From assembly GCA_015064195.1 (NCBI GenBank), contig SVSO01000213.1:1-5238 (forward strand): a DNA stretch of 5,238 nucleotides, written 5' to 3'. The translations under genes and the position numbers were made by a program. The notes beneath the pieces are model-generated. The model was given only the letters and a program-made list of their open reading frames with translations, was not told the origin of the DNA and did no database searches. The DNA is from Oscillospiraceae bacterium (GTDB lineage Bacteria; Bacillota_A; Clostridia; Oscillospirales; CAG-272). This document shows positions 1 through 4,958 of the stretch, one piece after another; positions within the stretch are counted from its first letter, which is position 1; the number at the start of each line of letters is the position of its first letter.

Positions 1-345
1 GTCGTTGACCGGGCGGCGCATAAAATGATCGGCACCTGCGGATTCACCACCCTCGATTTCGCCAATAATGCGGCAGAGGTGGGCTATGTCCTCAATCCCG
101 CCTATTGGGGCATGGGAATCGCACCCGAAGCGGTGCGCCGCGTCATCGATTTCGGCTTCCGGGAGCTGAATGTCCACCGAATCGAGGCCAAATATATGGT
201 GGAAAATGCAAGAAGCCGGCGGGTCATGGAAAAAGTGGGCATGACGTTCGAGGGCGTGAAGCGTGCGTCCATGTACATCAAGGGCGAGTATCGCGATATC
301 GGATACTGCGCTATCCTCGCCGACGAGTTCATCCGCAATCTTTAG
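1..345 (+). CDS. GNAT-family N-acetyltransferase (RimJ/RimL-like), 5'-truncated by window edge
   Basis: The reading frame is open from base 1 and ends at TAG 343-345, leaving 114 C-terminal residues. The fragment has the C-terminal half of a GNAT fold. It contains the acetyl-CoA binding segment (GYVLNPAYWGMGIA, fragment residues 28-41), with the turn that holds the CoA pyrophosphate, followed by a long amphipathic helix. Next comes the pattern N-x-x-S-x-R-x-M-E-K-x-G-M near residues 69-82, typical of RimJ/RimL-type enzymes in which an Asn and a Ser/Arg helix line the CoA site. Such proteins transfer acetyl groups to N-terminal amines or small amines; the substrate cannot be told from this fragment. 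The gene lies 16 nt upstream of aroK on the same strand, so the two are probably cotranscribed. The Met at 25 is internal, since the frame and the fold both continue upstream. Confidence 0.88.
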   Translation, partial: VVDRAAHKMIGTCGFTTLDFANNAAEVGYVLNPAYWGMGIAPEAVRRVIDFGFRELNVHRIEAKYMVENARSRRVMEKVGMTFEGVKRASMYIKGEYRDIGYCAILADEFIRNL

Positions 346-361
346 TAAGGACTATATAATA

Positions 362-880
362 ATGAAGGAAAATTGTCAGATCATCGCACTCATCGGCATG
401 ACGGGCTGCGGGAAATCCAGCGTCGGCAAACGACTGGCGCAGAAAATCGGCGCAAAGCTGGTGGATCTCGATGACGAGATCACGGCGCGGTTCGGCGACA
501 TCAAGCATATCTTCGCCGAACAGGGCGAAACGGCGTTCCGGGAAAAGGAATACGAAGCTCTCGCAACCATCGTTAAAGAGCATACCGAAGGAATCATGGT
601 GCTCTCATGCGGCGGCGGCGTGCCGACATACGAAAAAAGCAGAGAATATCTGGCGGAACATACGACGACCGTGTGGCTGAGAAGAAGCGCGGAGGAGGTG
701 GCAAAGGACGAAAACGTCCTCGCCCGCCCACCGGTCAACGGAAGCGTGGAAAATTATAAAAAATTGCTCGATCAGCGATACCCCATCTACCGCGCAACAG
801 CAAAATATTCGTTCTATAACGCATTCCCCCAACGAACAGCAGAAGCAATCATAAAGAAGTTGGGATTAAAGAAAAAATAA
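362..880 (+). CDS. aroK: Shikimate kinase
   Basis: The 172-residue product matches the usual length of shikimate kinase, the cytoplasmic enzyme that phosphorylates shikimate at the 3-hydroxyl with ATP in the chorismate pathway. Visible motifs in order: the P-loop GMTGCGKSS (residues 12-20), the shikimate/Mg-binding acidic segment VDLDDEI (34-40), the F-R-x-x-E substrate motif (59-63), the GGG shikimate-binding loop (84-86), the lid segment LARPPV (120-125) with its Arg, and the late RYPIYR segment (139-144) carrying the conserved substrate-contacting Arg. The start at 362 is chosen because taagga (346-351) lies 10 nt upstream and the P-loop then falls at the usual place. Earlier in-frame starts, from 263, would overlap the GNAT gene. 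It probably shares a transcript with the upstream GNAT gene. It could be labelled aroL; aroK is the neutral choice. Confidence 0.93.
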   Translation: MKENCQIIALIGMTGCGKSSVGKRLAQKIGAKLVDLDDEITARFGDIKHIFAEQGETAFREKEYEALATIVKEHTEGIMVLSCGGGVPTYEKSREYLAEHTTTVWLRRSAEEVAKDENVLARPPVNGSVENYKKLLDQRYPIYRATAKYSFYNAFPQRTAEAIIKKLGLKKK

Positions 881-905
881 CCCCAAGCCCACCATGTTCG
901 CACAA

Positions 906-954
906 TCTCTGCAAACAAGTTTGCAGAGACAGTTGCCGGGGTAGGGGACCCGGC
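906..954 (+). repeat. Two adjacent inverted repeats in the aroK-fucU gap
   Basis: The 217-nt gap between aroK and fucU holds no credible gene. Inside it, 906-916 and 919-929 are perfect 11-nt inverted arms separated by two bases (tctctgcaaac / gtttgcagaga). Immediately after, gccggg (935-940) and cccggc (949-954) form a 6-bp GC stem around an 8-nt loop. Neither stem is followed by a T-run, so they are not standard intrinsic terminators. They could be a leader structure for fucU-pyrB, a processing site, or part of a dispersed intergenic repeat. The sequence does not show which. Confidence 0.6.
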
Positions 955-1011
955 TGCCTCTGTAGTTATTCCGCGCACAGCACGATATGTCTGTTAGCGA
1001 TAGCGTCCTAT

Positions 1012-1033
1012 AAAGCTTTTTGCGGAGCTTTTT
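1012..1033 (+). terminator. Weak terminator-like hairpin upstream of fucU
   Basis: Aaagct (1012-1017) pairs with agcttt (1026-1031) around an 8-nt loop, and the right arm runs into five Ts (1029-1033). The stem is short and AT-rich. It could end aroK transcription or act as a leader element, but it may also be chance. No convincing vegetative promoter is seen between it and fucU. Confidence 0.25.
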
Positions 1034-1098
1034 CTCGTAAAAGCGACCGTTCCTCTTGCACAAACAAATCTGAATCACAAACCCAAAGGAGACTACCC

Positions 1099-1518
1099 AT
1101 GTTAAATAAAATCCCGAAAATATTGCCACCGGAACTGGTGAAGATCATGATGGAGATGGGGCATGGCGACGAGATCGTCGTGGCCGATGGAAACTTTCCC
1201 AGCGCGAGCGTCGGACAGAGGGTCGTGAGAATGGACGGACATGGCGTGCCGGAGATCCTGACGGCAATGCTTGAGCTGATGCCGCTGGATACGTACGCAC
1301 AGCCCGTTTTCCTCATGGCGAAAACACCCGGCGATACGGTGGAAACGCCCATCTGGGATACATACCGCGAAATCATTGCCCAGCATTCGGATTGCGAGAT
1401 GGAGCAGATCGAACGGTTCGCATTCTATGAGCGCGCAAAAACTGCATACGCCGTCATCGCTACAGGCGAAAAGGCACTGTATGCCAATATTATTCTCAAG
1501 AAAGGCGTGGTGGTGTGA
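1099..1518 (+). CDS. fucU: L-fucose mutarotase family protein (FucU/RbsD superfamily)
   Basis: The 139-residue product agrees in length with the FucU family and aligns along its whole length by eye with E. coli FucU. FucU proteins interconvert the alpha and beta anomers of fucose (some also act on ribose); the related RbsD acts on ribose. Diagnostic segments are P-E-L near residue 11, MGHGDEI with the conserved His22 (20-26), Asp30 in VVADGNFP, GDT (78-80), RFAFYERAK (106-114) with the conserved Tyr and Arg, and the C-terminal ATGE...YANIILKKGV (121-137). FucU, rather than RbsD, is favoured by the FAFYERA and NIILKKGV endings. A strong ribosome site aaaggaga (1085-1092) lies 6 nt before the ATG. 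The stop overlaps the pyrB start by one base (TGATG), so the two are translationally coupled. No fucose transport or catabolic gene is in view, so the physiological sugar is uncertain. Confidence 0.9.
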   Translation: MLNKIPKILPPELVKIMMEMGHGDEIVVADGNFPSASVGQRVVRMDGHGVPEILTAMLELMPLDTYAQPVFLMAKTPGDTVETPIWDTYREIIAQHSDCEMEQIERFAFYERAKTAYAVIATGEKALYANIILKKGVVV

Positions 1519-2585
1519 TGGAAATCCGCGATCTCATCGATTTTAATGAAATGTCGATCCCCGAGTGGGAAAAACTCAATAAGCTGGCGTTCCGCATGAA
1601 AAAAAGCCCAGCAGAATATCGCGACGTCTGCAAAGGCAAGATCATGGCGACGCTGTTCTATGAACCCAGTACGCGCACACAGATGTCCTTCCAGACAGCT
1701 ATGATGCGCCTCGGCGGTAAGGTCATCGGCTTCTCTGATCCCGGCTCAAGCTCCGTCGCTAAGGGAGAAACTCTCCGCGATACCGTCAAAATTGTCACAA
1801 GCTACGCGGATATTCTCGTCATCCGCCATCCCATCGAGGGCGCGGCCTATGCGTCCAGCCTCTATTCGCACACCCCCGTCATCAATGCGGGCGACGGCGG
1901 ACATCTCCATCCGACACAGACGCTCACCGACCTCATGACCATTTGGGAGCTGAAGGGCAAATGCAGCGGCCTCACCATCGGTTGCTGCGGCGACCTGCTC
2001 AATGGCCGTACCGTCCATTCGCTCCTGCGCGCTATGATGCGCTTCCCCGATAATAAATTCGTGCTCATTTCTACCCCCGAGCTGGAAGTCCCCGCTTACG
2101 TCATGGCCGAACTGCGCGAACATGGATGCGATGTGCGGGAGGCGACGACGCTGGAGGAGTGCATCGGCGAGCTGGATATCCTCTATATGACCCGCATCCA
2201 GCGCGAACGATTCGCTTCGGCGGAGGAATATCAGAAGCAGGCGGGCGTGTATCGGCTCACCGCGGACAAAATGGCGCTGGCAAAATCCGACCTCGCCGTC
2301 CTCCATCCCCTGCCTAAGGTGGATGAGATCGCGCCGGAATTGGACGATGACCCCAGATGCGTCTATTTCGAGCAGGCGGAGAATGGCGTGTATATCCGCA
2401 TGGCGCTGGTGGCAGAGCTGATCGGCGCGGAAAAACGCGGTCGTGCGCCGGCATACGCCATCCCGGAAAAGCATATCTGCAAGAATCCCAAGTGCGTCAC
2501 CGCTCACGAGCCGTATCTGCCCATCCTCATGAAAAATGTGGAAAATGCGACGCGGTGCGTTTACTGCGACCAGAAGATCAAATAG
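1518..2585 (+). CDS. pyrB: Aspartate carbamoyltransferase with C-terminal PyrI-like zinc module
   Basis: The 355-residue protein catalyses carbamoyl phosphate + aspartate to N-carbamoylaspartate, the committed step of pyrimidine synthesis. Catalytic-chain motifs are intact: STRTQMSF (51-58, carbamoyl phosphate loop), KGETLRDT (82-89, the 80s loop), Arg103/His104, HPTQ (131-134), GRTVHSL (163-169), TRIQRERF (225-232, aspartate-binding Arg and Gln) and HPLPKVDEI (263-271). The catalytic part ends near residue 304. After a linker, Cys321-x4-Cys326-x20-Cys347-x2-Cys350 reproduces the zinc-cysteine layout of E. coli PyrI (Cx4C...Cx2C). PyrI's roughly 100-residue nucleotide-binding domain is absent, and there is no room for a broken one. 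The zinc module may therefore serve assembly or stability, not CTP control (inference). ATG 1518 overlaps the fucU stop; an in-frame GTG at 1515 is possible but less likely. The gene ends 3 nt before the composite repeat. Confidence 0.95.
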   Translation: MEIRDLIDFNEMSIPEWEKLNKLAFRMKKSPAEYRDVCKGKIMATLFYEPSTRTQMSFQTAMMRLGGKVIGFSDPGSSSVAKGETLRDTVKIVTSYADILVIRHPIEGAAYASSLYSHTPVINAGDGGHLHPTQTLTDLMTIWELKGKCSGLTIGCCGDLLNGRTVHSLLRAMMRFPDNKFVLISTPELEVPAYVMAELREHGCDVREATTLEECIGELDILYMTRIQRERFASAEEYQKQAGVYRLTADKMALAKSDLAVLHPLPKVDEIAPELDDDPRCVYFEQAENGVYIRMALVAELIGAEKRGRAPAYAIPEKHICKNPKCVTAHEPYLPILMKNVENATRCVYCDQKIK

Positions 2586-2589
2586 AATC

Positions 2590-2628
2590 AAAAGAGGGTG
2601 TTGCAAATTGAAAATTTGCAACACCCTC
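2590..2628 (-). terminator. Intrinsic terminator serving the minus-strand spore gene
   Basis: Arms 2594-2609 and 2613-2628 are a perfect 16-bp inverted repeat with a 3-nt loop. Read on the minus strand, the hairpin is followed by TTTT (complement of 2590-2593) and more T-rich sequence, so it is oriented to end transcripts coming from the SipL-like gene. On the plus strand it has no T-tail. Confidence 0.7.
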
Positions 2629-2644
2629 GGGCGCGTACGCGCCC
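2629..2644. repeat. Perfect 16-bp GC palindrome
   Basis: The sequence gggcgcgtacgcgccc is fully self-complementary and sits directly against the first terminator hairpin. It is part of the composite element. It could extrude as a small cruciform or be a protein site; nothing in the window identifies a binding protein. Confidence 0.65.
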
Positions 2645-2711
2645 AAATACGGTGTTTTTGGTGGGCATAGCCCACAAAAATTGGACCCTCGATGGGACAG
2701 GAACCGTATTT
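2645..2711. repeat. Nested stem-loop inside the composite element
   Basis: An outer 9-bp stem (aaatacggt 2645-2653 with accgtattt 2703-2711) encloses an inner hairpin. In the inner one, gtgggc (2661-2666) pairs with gcccac (2670-2675) across a 3-nt loop and is extended by T5/A5 (2655-2659 with 2676-2680) past one bulged G. A small ccc/ggg stem (2686-2688 with 2694-2696) can form beside it. Confidence 0.55.
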
Positions 2712-2715
2712 TGTT

Positions 2716-2749
2716 GGAGGTGTTGCACCTAAGTGCAACACCTCCTTTT
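2716..2749 (+). terminator. Intrinsic terminator downstream of pyrB
   Basis: Arms ggaggtgttgcac (2716-2728) and gtgcaacacctcc (2733-2745) are perfectly complementary over 13 bp with a 4-nt loop, followed by TTTT (2746-2749). It is oriented to end fucU-pyrB transcripts. The T-tail is short but the stem is strong. Its core is nearly the same as that of the opposite-facing hairpin at 2594-2628. Confidence 0.7.
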
Positions 2750-2753
2750 GCGC

Positions 2754-4331
2754 TCAGATCACGCCGGAAACGCCGGGGGTGCGGGGGATCATGACGACCC
2801 GGGAGGCTTCCGGATTGGCGGCTTCGATGGCGGCCATGGCCACATTGTACCGCCGGGCGATGCTCCACAGGGATTCGCCGGGGGCGGGATAGCACACCGT
2901 CATGCAGGCGGACGGTGCGCGGCGGGGAAGCGCATCCCCAAGCGTCACCGACGAAACGACTCGGCGGCGGGTGCATTCCCGGATGCCGGCGGCGAAGGAT
3001 ACCTCAAAATCGAAGAAGATCCGCTCACCGTCCATGCGCACGCGCAGATCGGAGATGACGCCCTCCGCGCGCATGGTCAGCGGCTCGCGAAGATCCCCGG
3101 CGGCAAGCTCACAGCGCACGGCAAATGCAGGCTCGGCGGAGATGAGCGTTCCGTCAGGCGCGGCGAAAATGCAGGAGAGAGACGCTTCGCCGGTGATGAC
3201 CGCGCGGCCGCGTTCCATGGAGATTTGTCCGAATTCCACATCCCCCGCCGCATCGATGAGAGAGCATTCGTCGGGCAGTGAGAGATCGGCGCGGGCGAGA
3301 GATTCACCCACGGAAAAGTTGGCAGACAGCTGCTTGGCGGAGGTGGAAAAATCCAGCTCACGCATGGATAAATCGCACTTTTTTGCCGTGGAATAGGCAT
3401 CCAGCGTCAGCGGCACTGCCACGATTCCCGCAAGACGAAGATGGGGCTCAAAGGTGACATCCAGCTCTAAAATCCGCCGCTCACCATATGTGTTTTCGGC
3501 TATTTCCGCATTCAGCTCCGTTATGATGGCATCGGCGGCGCAGATGAGGGATTCGGGCGCACATCCGGCGAAAAATTCTTCGAATTCGTCGGCGGGAAGG
3601 CTGTAGGAGAGGGGAAGCTTGCGCTGGAAGCTGCGATAGCCGCCGCCCATGGCACGGTAGATGCAGTCGATGAGTGCCTGCCCTTTGAGCGTCACCGTCG
3701 GTGCGCCGCCTTGATTCATCCGCGCCTCGTGGAAGAAAAGAGCGGCTTCACAGCTGACAATTTCGTCCATTGCGGGCTGAGAGGCATCCGGCTCCAGATT
3801 CTCGCTGATGCGCAGCGGCTCGGCGATGACGGCGCGCTCCCGCACCGACGGCACGGATTCCGACAGCCGCTCCAGCCGTGCCGCATCCTCGGCGGCGCAT
3901 TCGGCGGCAGGCTCAAGGGATATGGGCCGCGCGATGCGCACATCGGTGAAAACCGTGGATTTCAGCGAGATCTTGCGGGGATTTGCCAGCCGGGCGGTGC
4001 AGTCGCCCATCCGGGAGGCGAGAAGAATCTCCGCGCCGTCCAGATCCTCGGATTCGGTGAGCGCACCGTTGAAATCGCCGGCAAAATGCACGCAGTGAAG
4101 GGATTCGCCGGATTCCTGCTCGGCGGAAAAATGCACCACATAATCCACCGCGCCGGAGAATTCCAAACGCCGTCCTGCGAGATAGCGCCCGATGAGCACA
4201 GGCTTCGCCGTGACGCGAAGAATGCGCTTGATATCAGGAAAAATGTCGGGTAAAATGTAGTCCGCGGCAAGCTCGGAGGGGACACGTCCGTCGAAGGAAG
4301 CCAGTTGAATCGGGGAAGTTTCGGGTTTCAT
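2754..4331 (-). CDS. sipL: SipL-like spore coat morphogenetic protein (DUF3794/SPOCS repeats plus LysM)
   Basis: The 525-residue protein has the layout of Clostridia SipL, which in Clostridioides difficile binds SpoIVA and is needed for coat assembly around the forespore. The first SPOCS/DUF3794 unit (about residues 15-130) shows the hallmark LPDIFPDIKRILRV (27-40). A second lies about 185-290 and a third about 330-450, both with the alternating beta pattern and weaker motifs. A LysM domain (about 477-519) begins MTVCYPAPGESLWSIARRYNV. No signal peptide or membrane segment is seen, consistent with a mother-cell cytoplasmic protein. The ATG at 4331 has aaagga (complement of 4341-4346) 9 nt upstream. 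A sigma-E-like promoter lies just before that. It is monocistronic in this window and convergent with pyrB. SipL assignment rests on domain order; other SPOCS-LysM paralogues exist, so the symbol is less certain than the family. Confidence 0.85.
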   Translation of the reverse strand: MKPETSPIQLASFDGRVPSELAADYILPDIFPDIKRILRVTAKPVLIGRYLAGRRLEFSGAVDYVVHFSAEQESGESLHCVHFAGDFNGALTESEDLDGAEILLASRMGDCTARLANPRKISLKSTVFTDVRIARPISLEPAAECAAEDAARLERLSESVPSVRERAVIAEPLRISENLEPDASQPAMDEIVSCEAALFFHEARMNQGGAPTVTLKGQALIDCIYRAMGGGYRSFQRKLPLSYSLPADEFEEFFAGCAPESLICAADAIITELNAEIAENTYGERRILELDVTFEPHLRLAGIVAVPLTLDAYSTAKKCDLSMRELDFSTSAKQLSANFSVGESLARADLSLPDECSLIDAAGDVEFGQISMERGRAVITGEASLSCIFAAPDGTLISAEPAFAVRCELAAGDLREPLTMRAEGVISDLRVRMDGERIFFDFEVSFAAGIRECTRRRVVSSVTLGDALPRRAPSACMTVCYPAPGESLWSIARRYNVAMAAIEAANPEASRVVMIPRTPGVSGVI

Positions 4332-4360
4332 AGCACACCATCCTTTGCATAGTTTGGTAA

Positions 4361-4389
4361 AGTTTATGCGGCGGCGACGGCGGATATGA
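4361..4389 (-). promoter_or_regulatory. Probable sigma-E promoter of the SipL-like gene
   Basis: On the minus strand, TCATATC (complement of 4383-4389) matches 6 of 7 positions of the sigma-E -35 consensus (KMATATT). CATAAACT (complement of 4361-4368) matches 7 of 8 of the -10 consensus (CATACAhT). The spacer is 14 nt, within the known 13-15 nt range. Predicted initiation near 4353 leaves a short leader of about 20 nt that still contains the aaagga ribosome site at 4341-4346. This fits mother-cell expression of a coat morphogenetic protein. Confidence 0.6.
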
Positions 4390-4422
4390 GTGGAATTTTT
4401 TGAAAAATTTCGCGGAAAGGTA

Positions 4423-4451
4423 TTGACAAAGGGCGGCGATTGTGGTATAAT
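4423..4451 (+). promoter_or_regulatory. Vegetative promoter of tRNA-Arg copy 1
   Basis: TTGACA (4423-4428) and TATAAT (4446-4451) are both perfect sigma-A boxes with a 17-nt spacer, and TG at 4443-4444 makes an extended -10. An A/T-rich inverted tract (4394-4410) just upstream resembles an UP element. Initiation near 4458 gives a leader of about 14 nt before the tRNA. Confidence 0.92.
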
Positions 4452-4471
4452 ATATAAGTCGAAAGGACAAT

Positions 4472-4547
4472 GCGCTTGTAGCTCAGTGGATAGAGTGCCC
4501 GGCTACGAACCGGTAGGTCGCAGGTTCGAATCCTGCCAGGCGCGCCA
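4472..4547 (+). tRNA. tRNA-Arg (anticodon ACG), copy 1
   Basis: The 76-nt gene folds as a cloverleaf. The acceptor stem is gcgcttg/caggcgc with one G-U pair. The D-arm is gctc/gagt with loop agtggata. The anticodon loop is ctacgaa with ACG at 4505-4507. The T-arm is gcagg/cctgc with loop ttcgaat. The discriminator is G (4544) and CCA is encoded (4545-4547). A34 would be deaminated to inosine by TadA to read CGU, CGC and CGA. Positions 27 and 43 (C4498 and T4514) do not pair, so the anticodon stem has four normal pairs. It is identical to copy 2. Confidence 0.97.
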
Positions 4548-4549
4548 CG

Positions 4550-4578
4550 AAAAAGCCACCCGAAAGGGTGGCTTTTTT
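4550..4578 (+). terminator. Intrinsic terminator of tRNA-Arg copy 1, overlapping inverted repeat with the tRNA 3' end
   Basis: Gccaccc (4555-4561) pairs with gggtggc (4566-4572) across a GAAA tetraloop, followed by six Ts. The flanking A5 and T6 can zip as well. Beyond them gcgccacg (4542-4549), which includes the last two acceptor-stem bases, the discriminator and the CCA of the tRNA, is perfectly complementary to cgtggcgc (4579-4586). The whole inverted repeat spans 4542-4586. Because A-runs flank the stem on one side and T-runs on the other, it could also terminate minus-strand transcription. Confidence 0.93.
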
Positions 4579-4582
4579 CGTG

Positions 4583-4711
4583 GCGCACTTGGTAGATTGA
4601 GGAAATGCGATTCGAGGGCGAACCAAACAAATGATATTGCACAAATGAACGCGCCCTCGACCACGGTCGGCGCGCCGACCGTGTGCAGGTCTCGAATCCT
4701 GCCAGGCGCGC
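4583..4711 (+). other. Structured module following tRNA-Arg copy 1, ending in a tRNA 3'-end echo
   Basis: Three structures follow the terminator. First, tcgagggcg (4612-4620) pairs with cgccctcga (4652-4660) around a 31-nt loop. Second, 4662-4672 and 4673-4683 form a perfect 22-bp palindrome (arm cacggtcggcg). Third, 4685-4711 repeats the T-arm and 3' acceptor strand of the tRNA (4520-4545) with one extra C in the loop. Gcgcacttg (4583-4591) can pair with 4703-4711 except for one A-C mismatch, so the whole can be drawn as an expanded tRNA-like fold. The T-arm echo is also bracketed by gtgtgcag (4681-4688) and ctgcacac (4711-4718), an alternative 8-bp stem. No ORF is credible here. It may be a degenerate tRNA relic, a repeat family member or an RNA element. 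Confidence 0.55.
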
Positions 4712-4723
4712 TGCACACATTGC

Positions 4724-4746
4724 GCAGTTCAGCTTTGCTGAACTGC
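4724..4746. repeat. Perfect 10-bp hairpin between the tRNA units
   Basis: Gcagttcagc (4724-4733) and gctgaactgc (4737-4746) pair perfectly across TTT. There is no T-tail, so it is not a standard terminator, and it is absent from the second unit. A short AT palindrome (4799-4813, gcaaaat / attttgc) lies between it and the second promoter. Otherwise 4747-4831 shows nothing recognisable. Confidence 0.55.
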
Positions 4747-4831
4747 TGAAGGTCACTCGGCGACGGCACCATCTTAACCGGACGAACGAGGCTCGCGTGC
4801 AAAATAATTTTGCAGAATTTTCAAAAAGCTC

Positions 4832-4860
4832 TTGACAAACGCATTCCGTTGTGGTATAAT
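4832..4860 (+). promoter_or_regulatory. Vegetative promoter of tRNA-Arg copy 2
   Basis: Perfect TTGACA (4832-4837) and TATAAT (4855-4860) with a 17-nt spacer and an extended-10 TG (4852-4853). The spacer sequence differs from that of copy 1 while the boxes are kept, which suggests both promoters are under selection and both genes are used. Confidence 0.92.
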
Positions 4861-4880
4861 ATATGAGTCGAAAGGACAAT

Positions 4881-4956
4881 GCGCTTGTAGCTCAGTGGAT
4901 AGAGTGCCCGGCTACGAACCGGTAGGTCGCAGGTTCGAATCCTGCCAGGCGCGCCA
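4881..4956 (+). tRNA. tRNA-Arg (anticodon ACG), copy 2
   Basis: Identical over all 76 nt to the gene at 4472-4547, including the encoded CCA (4954-4956), anticodon ACG at 4914-4916 and the unpaired 27/43 position (C4907, T4923). It has its own promoter and terminator, so the pair forms two monocistronic units, not one tandem operon. Confidence 0.97.
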
Positions 4957-4958
4957 CG

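Larger units (their letters stand above)
2589..2750. repeat. 162-bp composite inverted-repeat element (MITE-like or structured intergenic repeat)
   Basis: The element fills nearly the whole gap between the convergent pyrB and SipL-like genes, starting 3 nt after one stop codon and ending 3 nt before the other. Its termini are inverted: the left end CAAAAGAGGGTGTTGCA and the reverse complement of the right end CAAAAGGAGGTGTTGCA agree at 15 of 17 positions. Each end is itself a hairpin, and two further palindromic structures lie between. No target-site duplication is obvious at the flanks and there is no ORF of its own, so mobility is unproven. It may equally be a bidirectional terminator built from two related hairpins. 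Confidence 0.6.
4441..4702 (+). repeat. Direct repeat copy 1: promoter -10, tRNA-Arg, terminator and structured module
   Basis: From the extended -10 through the T-arm echo, this block recurs at 4850-5115, with a 409-bp offset over the tRNA part. The tRNA and terminator core are identical, apart from one leader change (4456 A versus 4865 G). Downstream, one base differs in the outer terminator arm (G4585 versus A4994), and the sequence then diverges mainly by transitions. Upstream of the -10 the copies share only the -35 box, so the duplication boundary lies close to the promoter. Confidence 0.85.

Noticed and set aside
263..361. Upstream in-frame extension of aroK
   Set aside because: It would overlap the GNAT coding region by about 80 nt and put a 33-residue unrelated tail before the P-loop. 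The ATG at 362 has its own taagga site.
866..1129. 87-codon minus-strand frame over the aroK-fucU gap
   Set aside because: It spans the hairpins and overlaps both neighbouring genes. I cannot see a ribosome site or known motif. The Cys- and Arg-rich translation looks like a frame through a repeat; kept only as a structured-gap finding.
1515..1517. GTG start for pyrB one codon upstream of the ATG
   Set aside because: The ATG at 1518 forms the standard TGATG coupling with the fucU stop and is the better initiator; the GTG would add one residue only.
1746..2741. 331-codon minus-strand frame antisense to pyrB
   Set aside because: It overlaps a complete, motif-bearing pyrB and runs into the composite repeat. 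It has no recognisable domain and its composition is typical of an antisense shadow in GC-rich codons.
2733..4253. Several plus-strand frames inside the SipL-like gene
   Set aside because: They are shadows of the 525-residue minus-strand gene, rich in Arg, Gly and His, and without ribosome sites or domain motifs.
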